Shown here: positions 1 through 7,352 of the stretch, piece by piece | Layout of the letters: each line of letters begins with the position of its first letter | Numbering within the stretch: the first letter of the stretch is position 1 | Source: Prevotella sp. CAG:1092 | Lineage (GTDB): Bacteria > Bacteroidota > Bacteroidia > Bacteroidales > Bacteroidaceae | Reading direction: 5' to 3' | DNA: 8,772 bases | Assembly: GCA_000436915.1 (NCBI GenBank) | Contig: HF994100.1 | Coordinates: 1-8,772, forward strand | Notes under the pieces: model-generated | What the model saw: the letters and a program-made list of their open reading frames with translations, nothing else | Told to the model about the DNA's origin: nothing | The model's database searches: none | Translations under genes and position numbers: made by a program

Positions 1-1617
1 TGCTTCCTTAGCACGTTCAACTTCATCGGTAATTGATGATGAAACCGTATTCACCTTTTCAGTAATTGTCCTTTCAGCTTCTAATGCCCTATTAGTTTCA
101 ACAGCGACGGCATTACTTACAGCGGTCTCAGGGACATACAGTTCACCTGTTACAGGGTCCTTTGCAAGAATGTTACCTGATGTTTTTAACTTAACCGTTG
201 CTGACAGATAACTTCTGCCAGGTTCACCTTCCTTTTCGTGCTTATGTAATTCGACGGCACTTGAAGCGTCATTCTGTACATAAATGGTCTCTATCATATC
301 TGAGACTGGGATTGTAAGAGGAGTACTACTATCAGTCAATTCGATGACTATAGATGCCGTCTTTTCATCGTAACGAATATTCTTTACAATTTGAATGCCT
401 GGTAATGAAACTATTTTAGTTCTATTACCGACCTTTAATGTCAATTGATTAGAAGCCGTATCAACATCAATATCAACATTGACACTAAGTCCACCGTCAG
501 AGACTTTTACTGAGGTATCGTTACTTAATCTCACATCGCCGCTTACAGTAAAACCGTGTGTACCTTTAACGACGTTTGCTTCGAAAGTATCGGTTGTAGT
601 TCCGTCGATAGAGAGACTATCTTTGATATTGTCGATTTTATCGGCTAAATCATCGCATCTGTCCTTCAAATTGTTAAGACCTTTAGCAACGGTAATGTCA
701 CCATACTTAATATTTTTAGCCCGACCGTCAACAATAAGATGATCATCCTCGATTTTAAGAATATTATTCTCATCCTCTGACAAACGTACATCACCTGAAA
801 TCACATATTTGTTGGTGCCTGCAATCTTATTGATAACAAGTTCAATATTATGATGATGATTCTCGGCAGAAACTATAGTATGTTCATCCAGATTGATGAC
901 CTTCTTGTGGGCATCGTCTTTGTACTTACCGTCCTTATAACCGCTCGATGTAAAAGTCAGCGTATGCTTTTCTTCATCGTATTCGAGGTTTGCAGCAGCA
1001 TATAAACCATCTGATTTTTTACAAATGATATTGTCGTTGAAATCGGTATCATCGCTATCTCCACTATTAGAAAGTTTTACTTCGGCAGTGAGTTTCTTTC
1101 CGTCAGTTGCGTCTGGCTTATATGACAGTTTAATACTCTCAGTATCATCGACCTTTAATTCGTTATCTTTGAATCCCTTTTGGATGAATTTGGACAAAAG
1201 ATTAATTGCCTCAGCCAGAGATTTAGCATTACCTATAACATCATCCTTGACATCAGTATCATATGTGACTCGATTAGTCTTTTTATTCTCATCAAGAGTA
1301 AGACCACATGCGGTTATGATATTCTTGATAAGGTCAAGTGAATTCGTAATTTCTCCTTCTTCCTCTTCTGTCTTTGATGCTATATCATCTATACTCTCAG
1401 ATAATTTATTTGTATCAATGTAGAATACCTTCTTATCTGCGACACCGATTGCTATCATTGCCTTTGGTGATTTTGAATCACCGTAGAAAGCAACAGCAGG
1501 TTCACCGACGAGGGAAAAAGGCTTGAAATTATCTTCAAAATATGTTTTTGCTTCATCACGTGTCTCGAAGATTTGCTTATGAGACAATAATTGAAGACTA
1601 AATGCTTTATTATTCAT
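1..1617 (-). CDS. Repeat-built tail-fibre/adhesin-like protein, C-terminus beyond the window
   Basis: An uninterrupted frame runs from the ATG at 1617-1615 to the left edge: 539 codons with no stop, so the 3' end is missing. Residues 1-75 form a compact N-terminal domain with Gly/Pro-rich turns (LVGEPAVAFYGDSKSPKA at 36-53). At least four degenerate beta-strand modules follow, near residues 178-222, 275-306, 358-395 and 472-497. Each starts (E/D/T)V(K/R)L, usually followed by S, and most reach a D-G/H-L-x-V or GELYV turn. From about residue 498 the sequence becomes a heptad-like alpha-helical stretch (NRALEAERTITEKV) that continues off the edge. No signal peptide or membrane segment is visible. 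This architecture is typical of trimeric phage fibres, so I infer a virion appendage role; no enzymatic domain is recognised. The gene lies 34 bp downstream of the FISUMP fibre gene on the same strand and probably shares its transcript. The leader is A-rich without a Shine-Dalgarno. Confidence 0.8.
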   Translation of the reverse strand, partial: MNNKAFSLQLLSHKQIFETRDEAKTYFEDNFKPFSLVGEPAVAFYGDSKSPKAMIAIGVADKKVFYIDTNKLSESIDDIASKTEEEEGEITNSLDLIKNIITACGLTLDENKKTNRVTYDTDVKDDVIGNAKSLAEAINLLSKFIQKGFKDNELKVDDTESIKLSYKPDATDGKKLTAEVKLSNSGDSDDTDFNDNIICKKSDGLYAAANLEYDEEKHTLTFTSSGYKDGKYKDDAHKKVINLDEHTIVSAENHHHNIELVINKIAGTNKYVISGDVRLSEDENNILKIEDDHLIVDGRAKNIKYGDITVAKGLNNLKDRCDDLADKIDNIKDSLSIDGTTTDTFEANVVKGTHGFTVSGDVRLSNDTSVKVSDGGLSVNVDIDVDTASNQLTLKVGNRTKIVSLPGIQIVKNIRYDEKTASIVIELTDSSTPLTIPVSDMIETIYVQNDASSAVELHKHEKEGEPGRSYLSATVKLKTSGNILAKDPVTGELYVPETAVSNAVAVETNRALEAERTITEKVNTVSSSITDEVERAKEA

Positions 1618-1651
1618 ATTTTATGTTTAATACTATTATCTTTTATTTAAT

Positions 1652-3865
1652 TTAAAATTCACCAAAATCCATCGAGAATTGAACCTCAATATCATTCGTA
1701 GATCCTTTACTCTTTAAAGTCAGAATACCATTTGAAGTATTAAATAAAGTACCATCCTTTATTAAGCCGTCATTTTTTCTTTCTTGTATTTCGGTAGATA
1801 AATCATTTTTTATCTCTTCAAAGGTATTGGCTACGTCTTCGCTAAAGTCTTCAAAAACTTTTTTTGCATTAGATAAATCACTTTCAAGTGTCGTTGTCTT
1901 TTCTGTCAACCCTTCGATAGACGATTTATTTTGTTCTATTTTTTCCGACAACTCGTTATAACGTTCATCGTTGATATTACTGATTTCATTAATAGCTTGT
2001 TCGAGTTCTTTGTCTTTTGCCTCAAGGAGGTCATCTTTTGCGACTGAACGTTTAATTTCATCTTCGATTGTCTTTTCAATATTGGCAATTAAGTCTTCCA
2101 ATACCTTATCGGCATCTTTTCTTTCTTGTATTTCGGTAGCAATACCGCCGTTAATGGTATTTATTGCATCAACTAAATTATCGTTAACCGTTTTAATTGA
2201 TTTATTAATAGTATCAACCGCAGTAACAAGATTATCATTAACCACTGCTATATGTGTGGCATTTTTACGGATATCGGGACGCAATTCATTATTGACGATA
2301 TTATCGAATTCGTCGTCCCTATTAGTTGAACGATTAATTTCGTCTTCAATTTTTTCCGTAATGCCGTCCAACCTTTCCTGTACATCATTGATGATGTCAT
2401 TATATGTGATACTTGTAATATCGACGAAATCTTCTCCGATAACACGATACTCGGCATTCTTCTTACCATCAGGAGATTTAATTACAACAACACTTTCACC
2501 GTCTTTTAATTCATTTCGTTTCCATCGTTTACCGTCCCATTCATTTACATAATAGTGGGTTGTTGAAGATAAATTCTGACCATCGTTAGGATTTAAACGG
2601 CATCCGCAGTTACAACAATAAGCAATATTCACAGCAGTCCACACGGTGCTTCCGTTATTTAACGAAGGCATTAATACGGTCGGATAATAAGAACCCAATA
2701 TTTCTTCATTCTCATAGAAATTATCACCGGTATAGCTTTTTACAAGTCGTAGAGATAAGAAATTTTGTCCTGCAATAATATTCTGATAAACAGAATTACG
2801 GTTGAATTCAAATCTCTTGGCGTAAACGTTCTCACATTGAGAATTTGTTGCCGTCCAGAAGAAAGCCCTTTCGCCGAAGAAACCAATATTCTTTGCATCA
2901 TCGGCGTAGCCTGCTGGGGTTACTCTGAAACCGAAGGCATCAAGACCGTCAGTGTTAAAATGTGTAACACAATTACATTCGTTAGATTTACCGCAATATG
3001 TTGATTCACAATTGTTGTCACAATTACATTTATTCGAAGTGTTGTTACACATTGTATCATAATCAATACACGTAGTCTGACCGCAACAGTTACTTTCTTC
3101 AGTTGTTCCTTTATGATACCATAAATCAGATGATTTTAACAACTTACCCGACCATCTTCCAAAATAACGATTTGCGCTTGCCGATGTGTGATTTCTATCG
3201 CCGTGACAAGGCTCAACAGCATTTAACATTCCGTCCCAATCTTCCTTAGTTGGAATCCTCCACGGAGAATTGGTTGCAGCAAGATCGCAAGCTATCTTTT
3301 TTACTGCATCATAATTGTACAAATAGCCGTAATCACTTATCGACTCCTTAGTAACATACCTTTCGCCTATTCTCAAACTTGACGTATCTGAAGGCAACTT
3401 TTCACCGTCGACTATTGAAACAATCTCTTTTACTGGACGATATTGACCTGTTCTATGTAATGATGATATACCGACGGGATCCGACGGAATACCTGTGCCA
3501 TGTAAGGTCTCATCGACAGCGACAGTAACACCTGTATTCAATAATGTCGAAAAGCCGCTAATTCCAACAGTTTCACCATCTTTTGTGACTTTCAAAATAC
3601 CACGTTCTTTATCGAATTCGATGTCCGTAATCATCGAATGCCTAAGTACTTCGATATCTTTAAGAGCCTCAATTGTTGCACGGAAACTGTCACCATTCAG
3701 CAAAGTAATCACGATATCATTTCCGATTACTTGAAGAGATTTAACATCTCTACCTTCCAACACGAAAAAGTTATTATCCACTTCGTAACCGTCCAGACCA
3801 CAGTTCTTCGTGACATCTCCGACGTATGGAGAATTTTTTCTAAAATATGTTATTCCGTTAATCAT
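1652..3865 (-). CDS. Tail-fibre/receptor-binding-like protein with FISUMP (C-type-lectin-like) domain and coiled coil
   Basis: This is a complete 737-residue protein with an ATG start and TAA stop. Residues 1-145 form an N-terminal module (NCGLDGYEVDNNFFVLEGRD at 21-40; VDETLHGTG at 117-125), probably the virion-attachment end. Residues 179-376 match the Fibrobacter-succinogenes major paralogous domain (FISUMP, TIGR02145/PF09603): YGYLYNYDAV, then SPWRIPTKEDWDGML, FGFRVTPAGYA, FFWTAT and LSLRLVK in the expected order. The fold is related to C-type-lectin/DUF1566 domains often used for ligand binding. A ten-cysteine insert (260-299) interrupts it, and a second cluster, CCNCGC, lies at 417-422. 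Residues 487-703 are a long coiled coil with internal repeats (TEIQERK twice, VNDNLV twice, IEDEI(N/K)RS twice). The C-terminus is beta-rich and ends VQFSMDFGEF. I infer a trimeric fibre that contacts the host surface, between two other long fibre-like genes; the receptor is unknown. Confidence 0.85.
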   Translation of the reverse strand: MINGITYFRKNSPYVGDVTKNCGLDGYEVDNNFFVLEGRDVKSLQVIGNDIVITLLNGDSFRATIEALKDIEVLRHSMITDIEFDKERGILKVTKDGETVGISGFSTLLNTGVTVAVDETLHGTGIPSDPVGISSLHRTGQYRPVKEIVSIVDGEKLPSDTSSLRIGERYVTKESISDYGYLYNYDAVKKIACDLAATNSPWRIPTKEDWDGMLNAVEPCHGDRNHTSASANRYFGRWSGKLLKSSDLWYHKGTTEESNCCGQTTCIDYDTMCNNTSNKCNCDNNCESTYCGKSNECNCVTHFNTDGLDAFGFRVTPAGYADDAKNIGFFGERAFFWTATNSQCENVYAKRFEFNRNSVYQNIIAGQNFLSLRLVKSYTGDNFYENEEILGSYYPTVLMPSLNNGSTVWTAVNIAYCCNCGCRLNPNDGQNLSSTTHYYVNEWDGKRWKRNELKDGESVVVIKSPDGKKNAEYRVIGEDFVDITSITYNDIINDVQERLDGITEKIEDEINRSTNRDDEFDNIVNNELRPDIRKNATHIAVVNDNLVTAVDTINKSIKTVNDNLVDAINTINGGIATEIQERKDADKVLEDLIANIEKTIEDEIKRSVAKDDLLEAKDKELEQAINEISNINDERYNELSEKIEQNKSSIEGLTEKTTTLESDLSNAKKVFEDFSEDVANTFEEIKNDLSTEIQERKNDGLIKDGTLFNTSNGILTLKSKGSTNDIEVQFSMDFGEF
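1775..1797. repeat. 23-bp direct repeat, copy 1, inside the coiled-coil coding region
   Basis: On the plus strand this 23-bp stretch (ending TGTATTTCGGTAG) is identical to 2117-2139. Both copies are in the same reading frame, 342 nt (114 codons) apart, and encode the T-E-I-Q-E-R-K segment of the fibre shaft. Exact identity at wobble positions points to recent duplication or recombination rather than protein-level convergence alone. Confidence 0.85.
2117..2139. repeat. 23-bp direct repeat, copy 2
   Basis: This is identical to 1775-1797 on the same strand and in the same frame. Similarity falls off quickly outside the 23 bp at the DNA level, although the flanking protein still resembles the other copy (IATEIQERKDA versus LSTEIQERKND). 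Confidence 0.85.
2738..3331 (-). other. FISUMP domain-coding segment with cysteine-rich insert
   Basis: This segment codes for residues 179-376 of the 737-residue fibre protein. The order of conserved blocks (Tyr-rich opening, W-R-I-P-T-x-x-D-W, G-F-R-V-x-P-A-G-Y, FFWTAT, closing LRLVK) is that of FISUMP domains. Between the W-x-x-M-L and G-F-R blocks the usual spacer is replaced by a stretch (nucleotides 2969-3088) encoding cysteines at residues 260, 261, 266, 273, 280, 282, 286, 291, 297 and 299. The domain call rests on recognised sequence blocks; the role of the insert is unknown. Confidence 0.7.
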
Positions 3866-3928
3866 TCTTTTATATTATATTTTATAATAAATATGTAATT
3901 GATGACGTTAAAAAGATTAAACTTTTCC
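3866..3928 (-). promoter_or_regulatory. AT-rich leader between the LamG-like gene and the FISUMP gene, possible promoter
   Basis: This 63-bp gap is almost entirely A and T. On the minus strand it contains TTACATATTTAT (plus 3887-3898), a 12-mer found again in the divergent intergenic region (5628-5639). TATAAAATA follows (plus 3878-3886), 12 nt before the ATG and resembling the T4-type late box TATAAATA. No Shine-Dalgarno is present. A weak AAAAG/CTTTT hairpin (3911-3926) follows the upstream stop codon but lacks GC. A promoter function is inferred from the shared motif only. Confidence 0.35.
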
Positions 3929-5620
3929 TTATTCCTTATTTTTTAACTGATTAAATGTTAACGGACAATTGTAGAATTTAAATTCCTTAAAATAACCAAT
4001 AAAACTACCTGCAAAATATTTTTCAATTGGTAGCATATATTCAGGTAAATTTCTGTAATCATGATATATTACATCACAGAGACCTTGAGTACCTCCACCA
4101 ATGGAAATATTAAAAGGTACTCCTTCTTGTTTACTATACAAATCGTTCAGAGGTCTGAAATTAATTTTAGGCAAATCTTGTGAAACTAATTTCAATTTTC
4201 CATCGACATAAAATAGTAACTGCATATAATTGGTCTTAATCTCTTTGAATACGACATTTATTGAATACCATCTATCTTCTTTTATTAACCCGTCGACACT
4301 ATAGTCTTCTTTAATTGAATAACCTTCATCGGCTTCACAGTCCTTTACAATGTAACGATACCCAAGTTTACCTTCATCAGTAATTCTAAATGCAATCGCA
4401 TTACCAGTAATATCATCGATTACATTATAGTATTTACTCTTTTCTGCCAATAAGGTGTTGATACTATTAATATTATAGCCTTCTTTGGTCTGATTGAATA
4501 GTAGAAAATAGTTCTCCATATTAGGAGAATCAATATCATACAAAATAAGTTCTGGTTCCTCTTTATTAATATTAAGACCTTCTTTCGTATGGTTATAGGT
4601 TACAAATTTATTAGTGATACGATACTCACGTATATTCGGTTGGTAAAGGTCGTATCCTTCAGAAGTACTGAAAGATATATTATCGACTAAAATATCATCT
4701 TGACTAAGATAGCCTTCGTCGACAAAATATTCATAATATTCTGAAAGATATGATGATTTTACATAGTTATCGGTAAAATAAGTGTCGGTTTGACAACAAT
4801 CTGTATCATATTTAATACATAATGGTTCAGATATATAGGGTTTCTTGACAGTTTCAATACTATAATCAACGCTGTAGTCATCGTTGTTGAGATAAGATTC
4901 ATCGACATAATCGCCCATACTGTATTTATAACGGATACGTTCAAATTTGTGAGGTGTCATATAATATTTCCACCATTTATTCTCACATCGTGTACCCATA
5001 TAGAAGAAAATTCCTTTATTATTAGGGTGTTTATCATTTAATGTAATATTGTCATTATTAAGAGAAGATTTATTTAACACAAAATTAAATGTCCATCCGT
5101 CATCAAAGGTATCAGGCAATATCTGATAAATTTGGTCTTTTGTTTTAAAAAAACCTTGATAAAAACCGCCATTTAATTCCGAAACTATCATATTATCTTT
5201 TTCTACAATGTTGTTCGAATAGTCATAAAGATTATTGTTACCGTCTATTTTTTGTAACTTAAGCCTAAAATCATTCGATGAAATATTTAATCTACTCTTA
5301 GTATATAATTTTAGGAATTCCTTATTGCTCGTACTGTCTTTTTCAAACCGAATAATACCGTTGTCCACCCCAGTATAACCAATACTATTCAGTTCGACAC
5401 CATTATTGACACACCCTTCCCATTTATAATCTTTAATAGACATCAAGTCATTGAACCAAATACAATCGGGATTTGCAGTATCAATAAAATTTATTAAACA
5501 ATCATCAGCATTTTTACCGATTTCACCATTATAATTTAATGAAATATTAAAGTCCCAATAATTCGATTTATTCAATATCATATCGAACAGGTTACGACTA
5601 TTATTAAAGATATTACTCAT
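3929..5620 (-). CDS. LamG/concanavalin-like virion protein with Tyr/Asp-rich insert
   Basis: The gene is complete at 563 residues. The frame also has a TTG codon directly before the ATG at 5620-5618; I chose the ATG. Two blocks look like the halves of a laminin-G/concanavalin A-like beta sandwich. The first, residues 174-217, has DGWTFNFVLN and GIFFYMGTRCENKWW. The second, about 400-555, has RWYSINVVF, LLFYVDGKL, ISIGGGTQG and a closing GYFKEFKFYNCPLT. Between them, residues 235-400 are unusually rich in Tyr, Asp, Ser and Asn and contain two copies of a KF/YF-x-x-(Y/F)-N-x-TKEG-x-NIN motif (337-352 and 370-385), several (D/S)EGY turns, and CIKYDTDCC (268-276). LamG folds typically bind carbohydrate or line fibres and baseplates, so I infer a tail appendage or adhesin. 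It is the first minus-strand gene after the divergent promoter region. The N-terminal 170 residues are not recognised. Confidence 0.8.
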   Translation of the reverse strand: MSNIFNNSRNLFDMILNKSNYWDFNISLNYNGEIGKNADDCLINFIDTANPDCIWFNDLMSIKDYKWEGCVNNGVELNSIGYTGVDNGIIRFEKDSTSNKEFLKLYTKSRLNISSNDFRLKLQKIDGNNNLYDYSNNIVEKDNMIVSELNGGFYQGFFKTKDQIYQILPDTFDDGWTFNFVLNKSSLNNDNITLNDKHPNNKGIFFYMGTRCENKWWKYYMTPHKFERIRYKYSMGDYVDESYLNNDDYSVDYSIETVKKPYISEPLCIKYDTDCCQTDTYFTDNYVKSSYLSEYYEYFVDEGYLSQDDILVDNISFSTSEGYDLYQPNIREYRITNKFVTYNHTKEGLNINKEEPELILYDIDSPNMENYFLLFNQTKEGYNINSINTLLAEKSKYYNVIDDITGNAIAFRITDEGKLGYRYIVKDCEADEGYSIKEDYSVDGLIKEDRWYSINVVFKEIKTNYMQLLFYVDGKLKLVSQDLPKINFRPLNDLYSKQEGVPFNISIGGGTQGLCDVIYHDYRNLPEYMLPIEKYFAGSFIGYFKEFKFYNCPLTFNQLKNKE

Positions 5621-5665
5621 CAATGTTTTACATATTTATATGTAATAAATAGTTAACAGACAAAT
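5621..5665. promoter_or_regulatory. Divergent promoter/operator region with perfect 18-bp inverted repeat
   Basis: These 45 bp separate the starts of the minus-strand fibre genes and the plus-strand operon. TTACATAT-TT-ATATGTAA at 5628-5645 is an inverted repeat with perfect 8-bp arms. Its minus strand contains TATAAATA (plus 5633-5640), identical to the T4-type late promoter box and 12 nt before the ATG at 5620. On the plus strand TAATAAATA (5643-5651) lies 14 nt before the ATG at 5666. Both gene sets must start near here unless transcription comes from further away. The box also turns up by chance elsewhere in this AT-rich window (inside the LamG-like gene at 4923-4930), so the promoter call is tentative; the palindrome itself is certain. 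Confidence 0.5.
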
Positions 5666-6196
5666 ATGGCAAAAATAATAAAACTTACATACAGACAATT
5701 AAGGGAGGCAGAAGTATCCGATTTTACGTACCTTGATACAGACAACGATAAAGCATCGTGCGACGGTAAATCACAGATAAGCGTCGATGGTAAAATCGAT
5801 AATGACACCGTCGGTGATACTACGACAAATGATAAGATAGCTTCAGTATTAACACCGCAATCCTATAACCGTTTTCATAGTTATGGTAGCCTATATGGAA
5901 GAAATATGCGAGAAGGAGTCGACATTAATAAAGATAATGTCGATGATTTTTATAACAATGACGAATTGGATACCTTAAGTAACGGTGATATTAACGATAA
6001 TTTAACGAAAATACCGCAGGGAGTCGAATATAAGACGGATGTTTTGATTGATGCAATCGATACCTTACAGCCAAAACAGCAAGCAATCGTATTAAACAAA
6101 ATATTAGAAAACCTCGATATGAGTTCTATTCCATACATGTGGAAAAAAGAGCTTATAAGGAAATTGATGACAAATAATAAGAACGAAACGAAATAA
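5666..6196 (+). CDS. Unrecognised phage protein with N-terminal LTxxQLREAE motif
   Basis: This is a complete 176-residue protein whose function I do not recognise. It opens with a short basic-amphipathic segment, IIKLTYRQLREAE (residues 4-16), containing L-R-E followed by Ala. Residues 17-65 are polar and Asp/Gly-rich (YLDTDNDKASCDGKSQISV), and 62-80 have an aromatic/Gly patch (LTPQSYNRFHSYGSLYGRN). The C-terminal 55 residues look helical (VLIDAIDTLQPKQQAIVLNK and PYMWKKELIRKLM). There is no signal peptide or membrane segment. It is the first gene of the rightward operon and its stop is 1 bp from the next start, which suggests coupled translation. The N-terminal segment resembles those of the following genes, so it may share their fate (see findings). 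A small virion or scaffold-associated protein is possible but unproven. Confidence 0.75.
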   Translation: MAKIIKLTYRQLREAEVSDFTYLDTDNDKASCDGKSQISVDGKIDNDTVGDTTTNDKIASVLTPQSYNRFHSYGSLYGRNMREGVDINKDNVDDFYNNDELDTLSNGDINDNLTKIPQGVEYKTDVLIDAIDTLQPKQQAIVLNKILENLDMSSIPYMWKKELIRKLMTNNKNETK

Positions 6197-6197
6197 T

Positions 6198-7349
6198 ATG
6201 ATACATTTACTCTTTGAAGGTGGTAATAGTGATCTGAAAGGACGGACATTTCCATTACCGGACGGTATAAGGAAACTATTAAAGGAGATTTTAAACAATT
6301 ATGATGGTGATAGAAATGTCGAAGGATATAAACGTCTTAATAATATTCTTGATATGAAAACCATAAGTTATCAAGAAATGAAAAGGTTAAAAAATTACTT
6401 TGATAATTTTAACGGAGATATTAATTCAGACGAATATAAATTAAATGGTGGTGACGCCTTAAAAACGTGGGTAAATAATACTCTGAATACGGCAACAACA
6501 TCAATACGCAACTTTAAACAAGCAAAAAAAGACGCCGGAATACCAAATGCATTTATCAAGAGTCATAATAAGGACAGACAAACCCATAATAAATTAAAAC
6601 CGACACAGGCAAAATTCAATACTAATGACATTAGCAATCGAATTAAAGACAATACTTCGATAAAATACGAAGGACGACAAAGAAAGACAATTTATATTAG
6701 TGAACAACAATATCGGTTGATTAAAGAAGCACAGGATGCGACTTTTAATGTCAACGAGTTGTCGGCGATAAATTCATTCCGTGGACGTTATAATTATTGT
6801 TTGCAGCATCTCGGCCCAACGATAGGCAAAGGTTCTTCAAGGACAATATTTCAGTTATCAGATGAACGGGTACTTAAATTGGCAATTAATACCAAGGGTA
6901 TCGCACAGAATGAGCAAGAAGGCCGATACGATTACTATCTTGAACGATTGGACATAACGCCACAGATTTTCGAAAAAGATGAAGACGGTAAGTGGCTGAT
7001 TTCTGAATATGTATTACCAGCAAAAAAACAAGATTTCCAAGAATGTCTGGGTATCGATGAAAAAACATTTTTTAACTTTTTGATAACTTCATGGGTAAAC
7101 GCTCATGGTCATCAAAAATACAAATATGTTTATGGTGGTAGACTATTAAATGATGAGTTATTCTATGAATTAACCGAACGTGAAGAACTAATGAATTGGT
7201 ATGACTATATCTCTAATTATGATATGCCATTAGGTGACATCATCGTAAGACGCAATTATGGTATGACAGTGCGTAATGGTGATCCTGTAATTGTATTACT
7301 TGATAACGGTCTTACTGATGAAATTTACAATAATTATTATAAAAGATAA
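6198..7349 (+). CDS. Two-domain phage protein with C-terminal protein-kinase-like domain
   Basis: The gene is complete at 383 residues. It begins MIHLLFEGG, again with an (L/I)-x-E tripeptide. Residues 15-125 are a helical domain I cannot name (GYKRLNNIL, ISYQEMKRLKNYF, LNGGDALKTWVNN). A polar linker (125-163) leads to a second motif, IYISEQQYRLIKEA (165-178). Residues 203-383 read like a kinase fold: glycine-rich loop TIGKGSSRTIFQL (208-220), beta-3 lysine in RVLKLAI (Lys227), alpha-C glutamate in AQNEQEGRYDYYL (Glu239 or Glu241), hinge WLISEYVLP, catalytic-loop-like LGDIIVRRNYG (Asp347, Asn353) and metal-site-like VLLDNG (Asp369). The Asp-to-Asn spacing is one residue longer than in classical kinases and no HRD motif is seen, so activity is uncertain; a pseudokinase is possible. 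It lies between two tightly packed small genes. Its substrate is unknown. Confidence 0.75.
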   Translation: MIHLLFEGGNSDLKGRTFPLPDGIRKLLKEILNNYDGDRNVEGYKRLNNILDMKTISYQEMKRLKNYFDNFNGDINSDEYKLNGGDALKTWVNNTLNTATTSIRNFKQAKKDAGIPNAFIKSHNKDRQTHNKLKPTQAKFNTNDISNRIKDNTSIKYEGRQRKTIYISEQQYRLIKEAQDATFNVNELSAINSFRGRYNYCLQHLGPTIGKGSSRTIFQLSDERVLKLAINTKGIAQNEQEGRYDYYLERLDITPQIFEKDEDGKWLISEYVLPAKKQDFQECLGIDEKTFFNFLITSWVNAHGHQKYKYVYGGRLLNDELFYELTEREELMNWYDYISNYDMPLGDIIVRRNYGMTVRNGDPVIVLLDNGLTDEIYNNYYKR

Positions 7350-7352
7350 AAA

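Larger units (their letters stand above)
1757..2407 (-). other. Coiled-coil-coding segment of the FISUMP fibre gene
   Basis: This segment codes for residues 487-703, rich in Glu, Asp, Asn, Lys, Ile and Leu with hydrophobic residues at roughly heptad spacing and almost no proline or aromatic residues. The segments IEDEINRS (506-513) and IEDEIKRS (600-607), VNDNLV (542 and 560) and TEIQERK (577 and 691) recur, which suggests growth by internal duplication. The likely role is to trimerise and extend the fibre shaft. Confidence 0.7.

Noticed and set aside
1971..2552. Plus-strand frame of 193 codons opposite the coiled coil
   Set aside because: It is Ser/Leu/Ile-rich, as expected from the complement of a Glu/Asn/Asp/Lys-rich coiled coil, has no leader, and lies wholly inside a well-supported minus-strand gene.
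2738..2870. Variable region of a diversity-generating retroelement in the C-type-lectin-like domain
   Set aside because: The fold is the kind used by such systems, but there is no second near-copy of this stretch in the window, no reverse transcriptase frame, and no run of AAY-derived codons. It would need a search of the whole genome for a template repeat.
3911..3926. Terminator after the LamG-like gene
   Set aside because: AAAAG/CTTTT gives only a 5-bp stem with one G-C pair, too weak to call.
5621..5623. TTG start codon for the LamG-like gene
   Set aside because: A TTG directly precedes the ATG at 5620-5618. ATG is by far the more likely initiator and no ribosome-binding signal favours the TTG.
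5702..5711. Internal Shine-Dalgarno-like AGGGAGG in the 176-residue gene
   Set aside because: It encodes part of the QLREAE segment, and no in-frame start codon lies at a suitable distance downstream.
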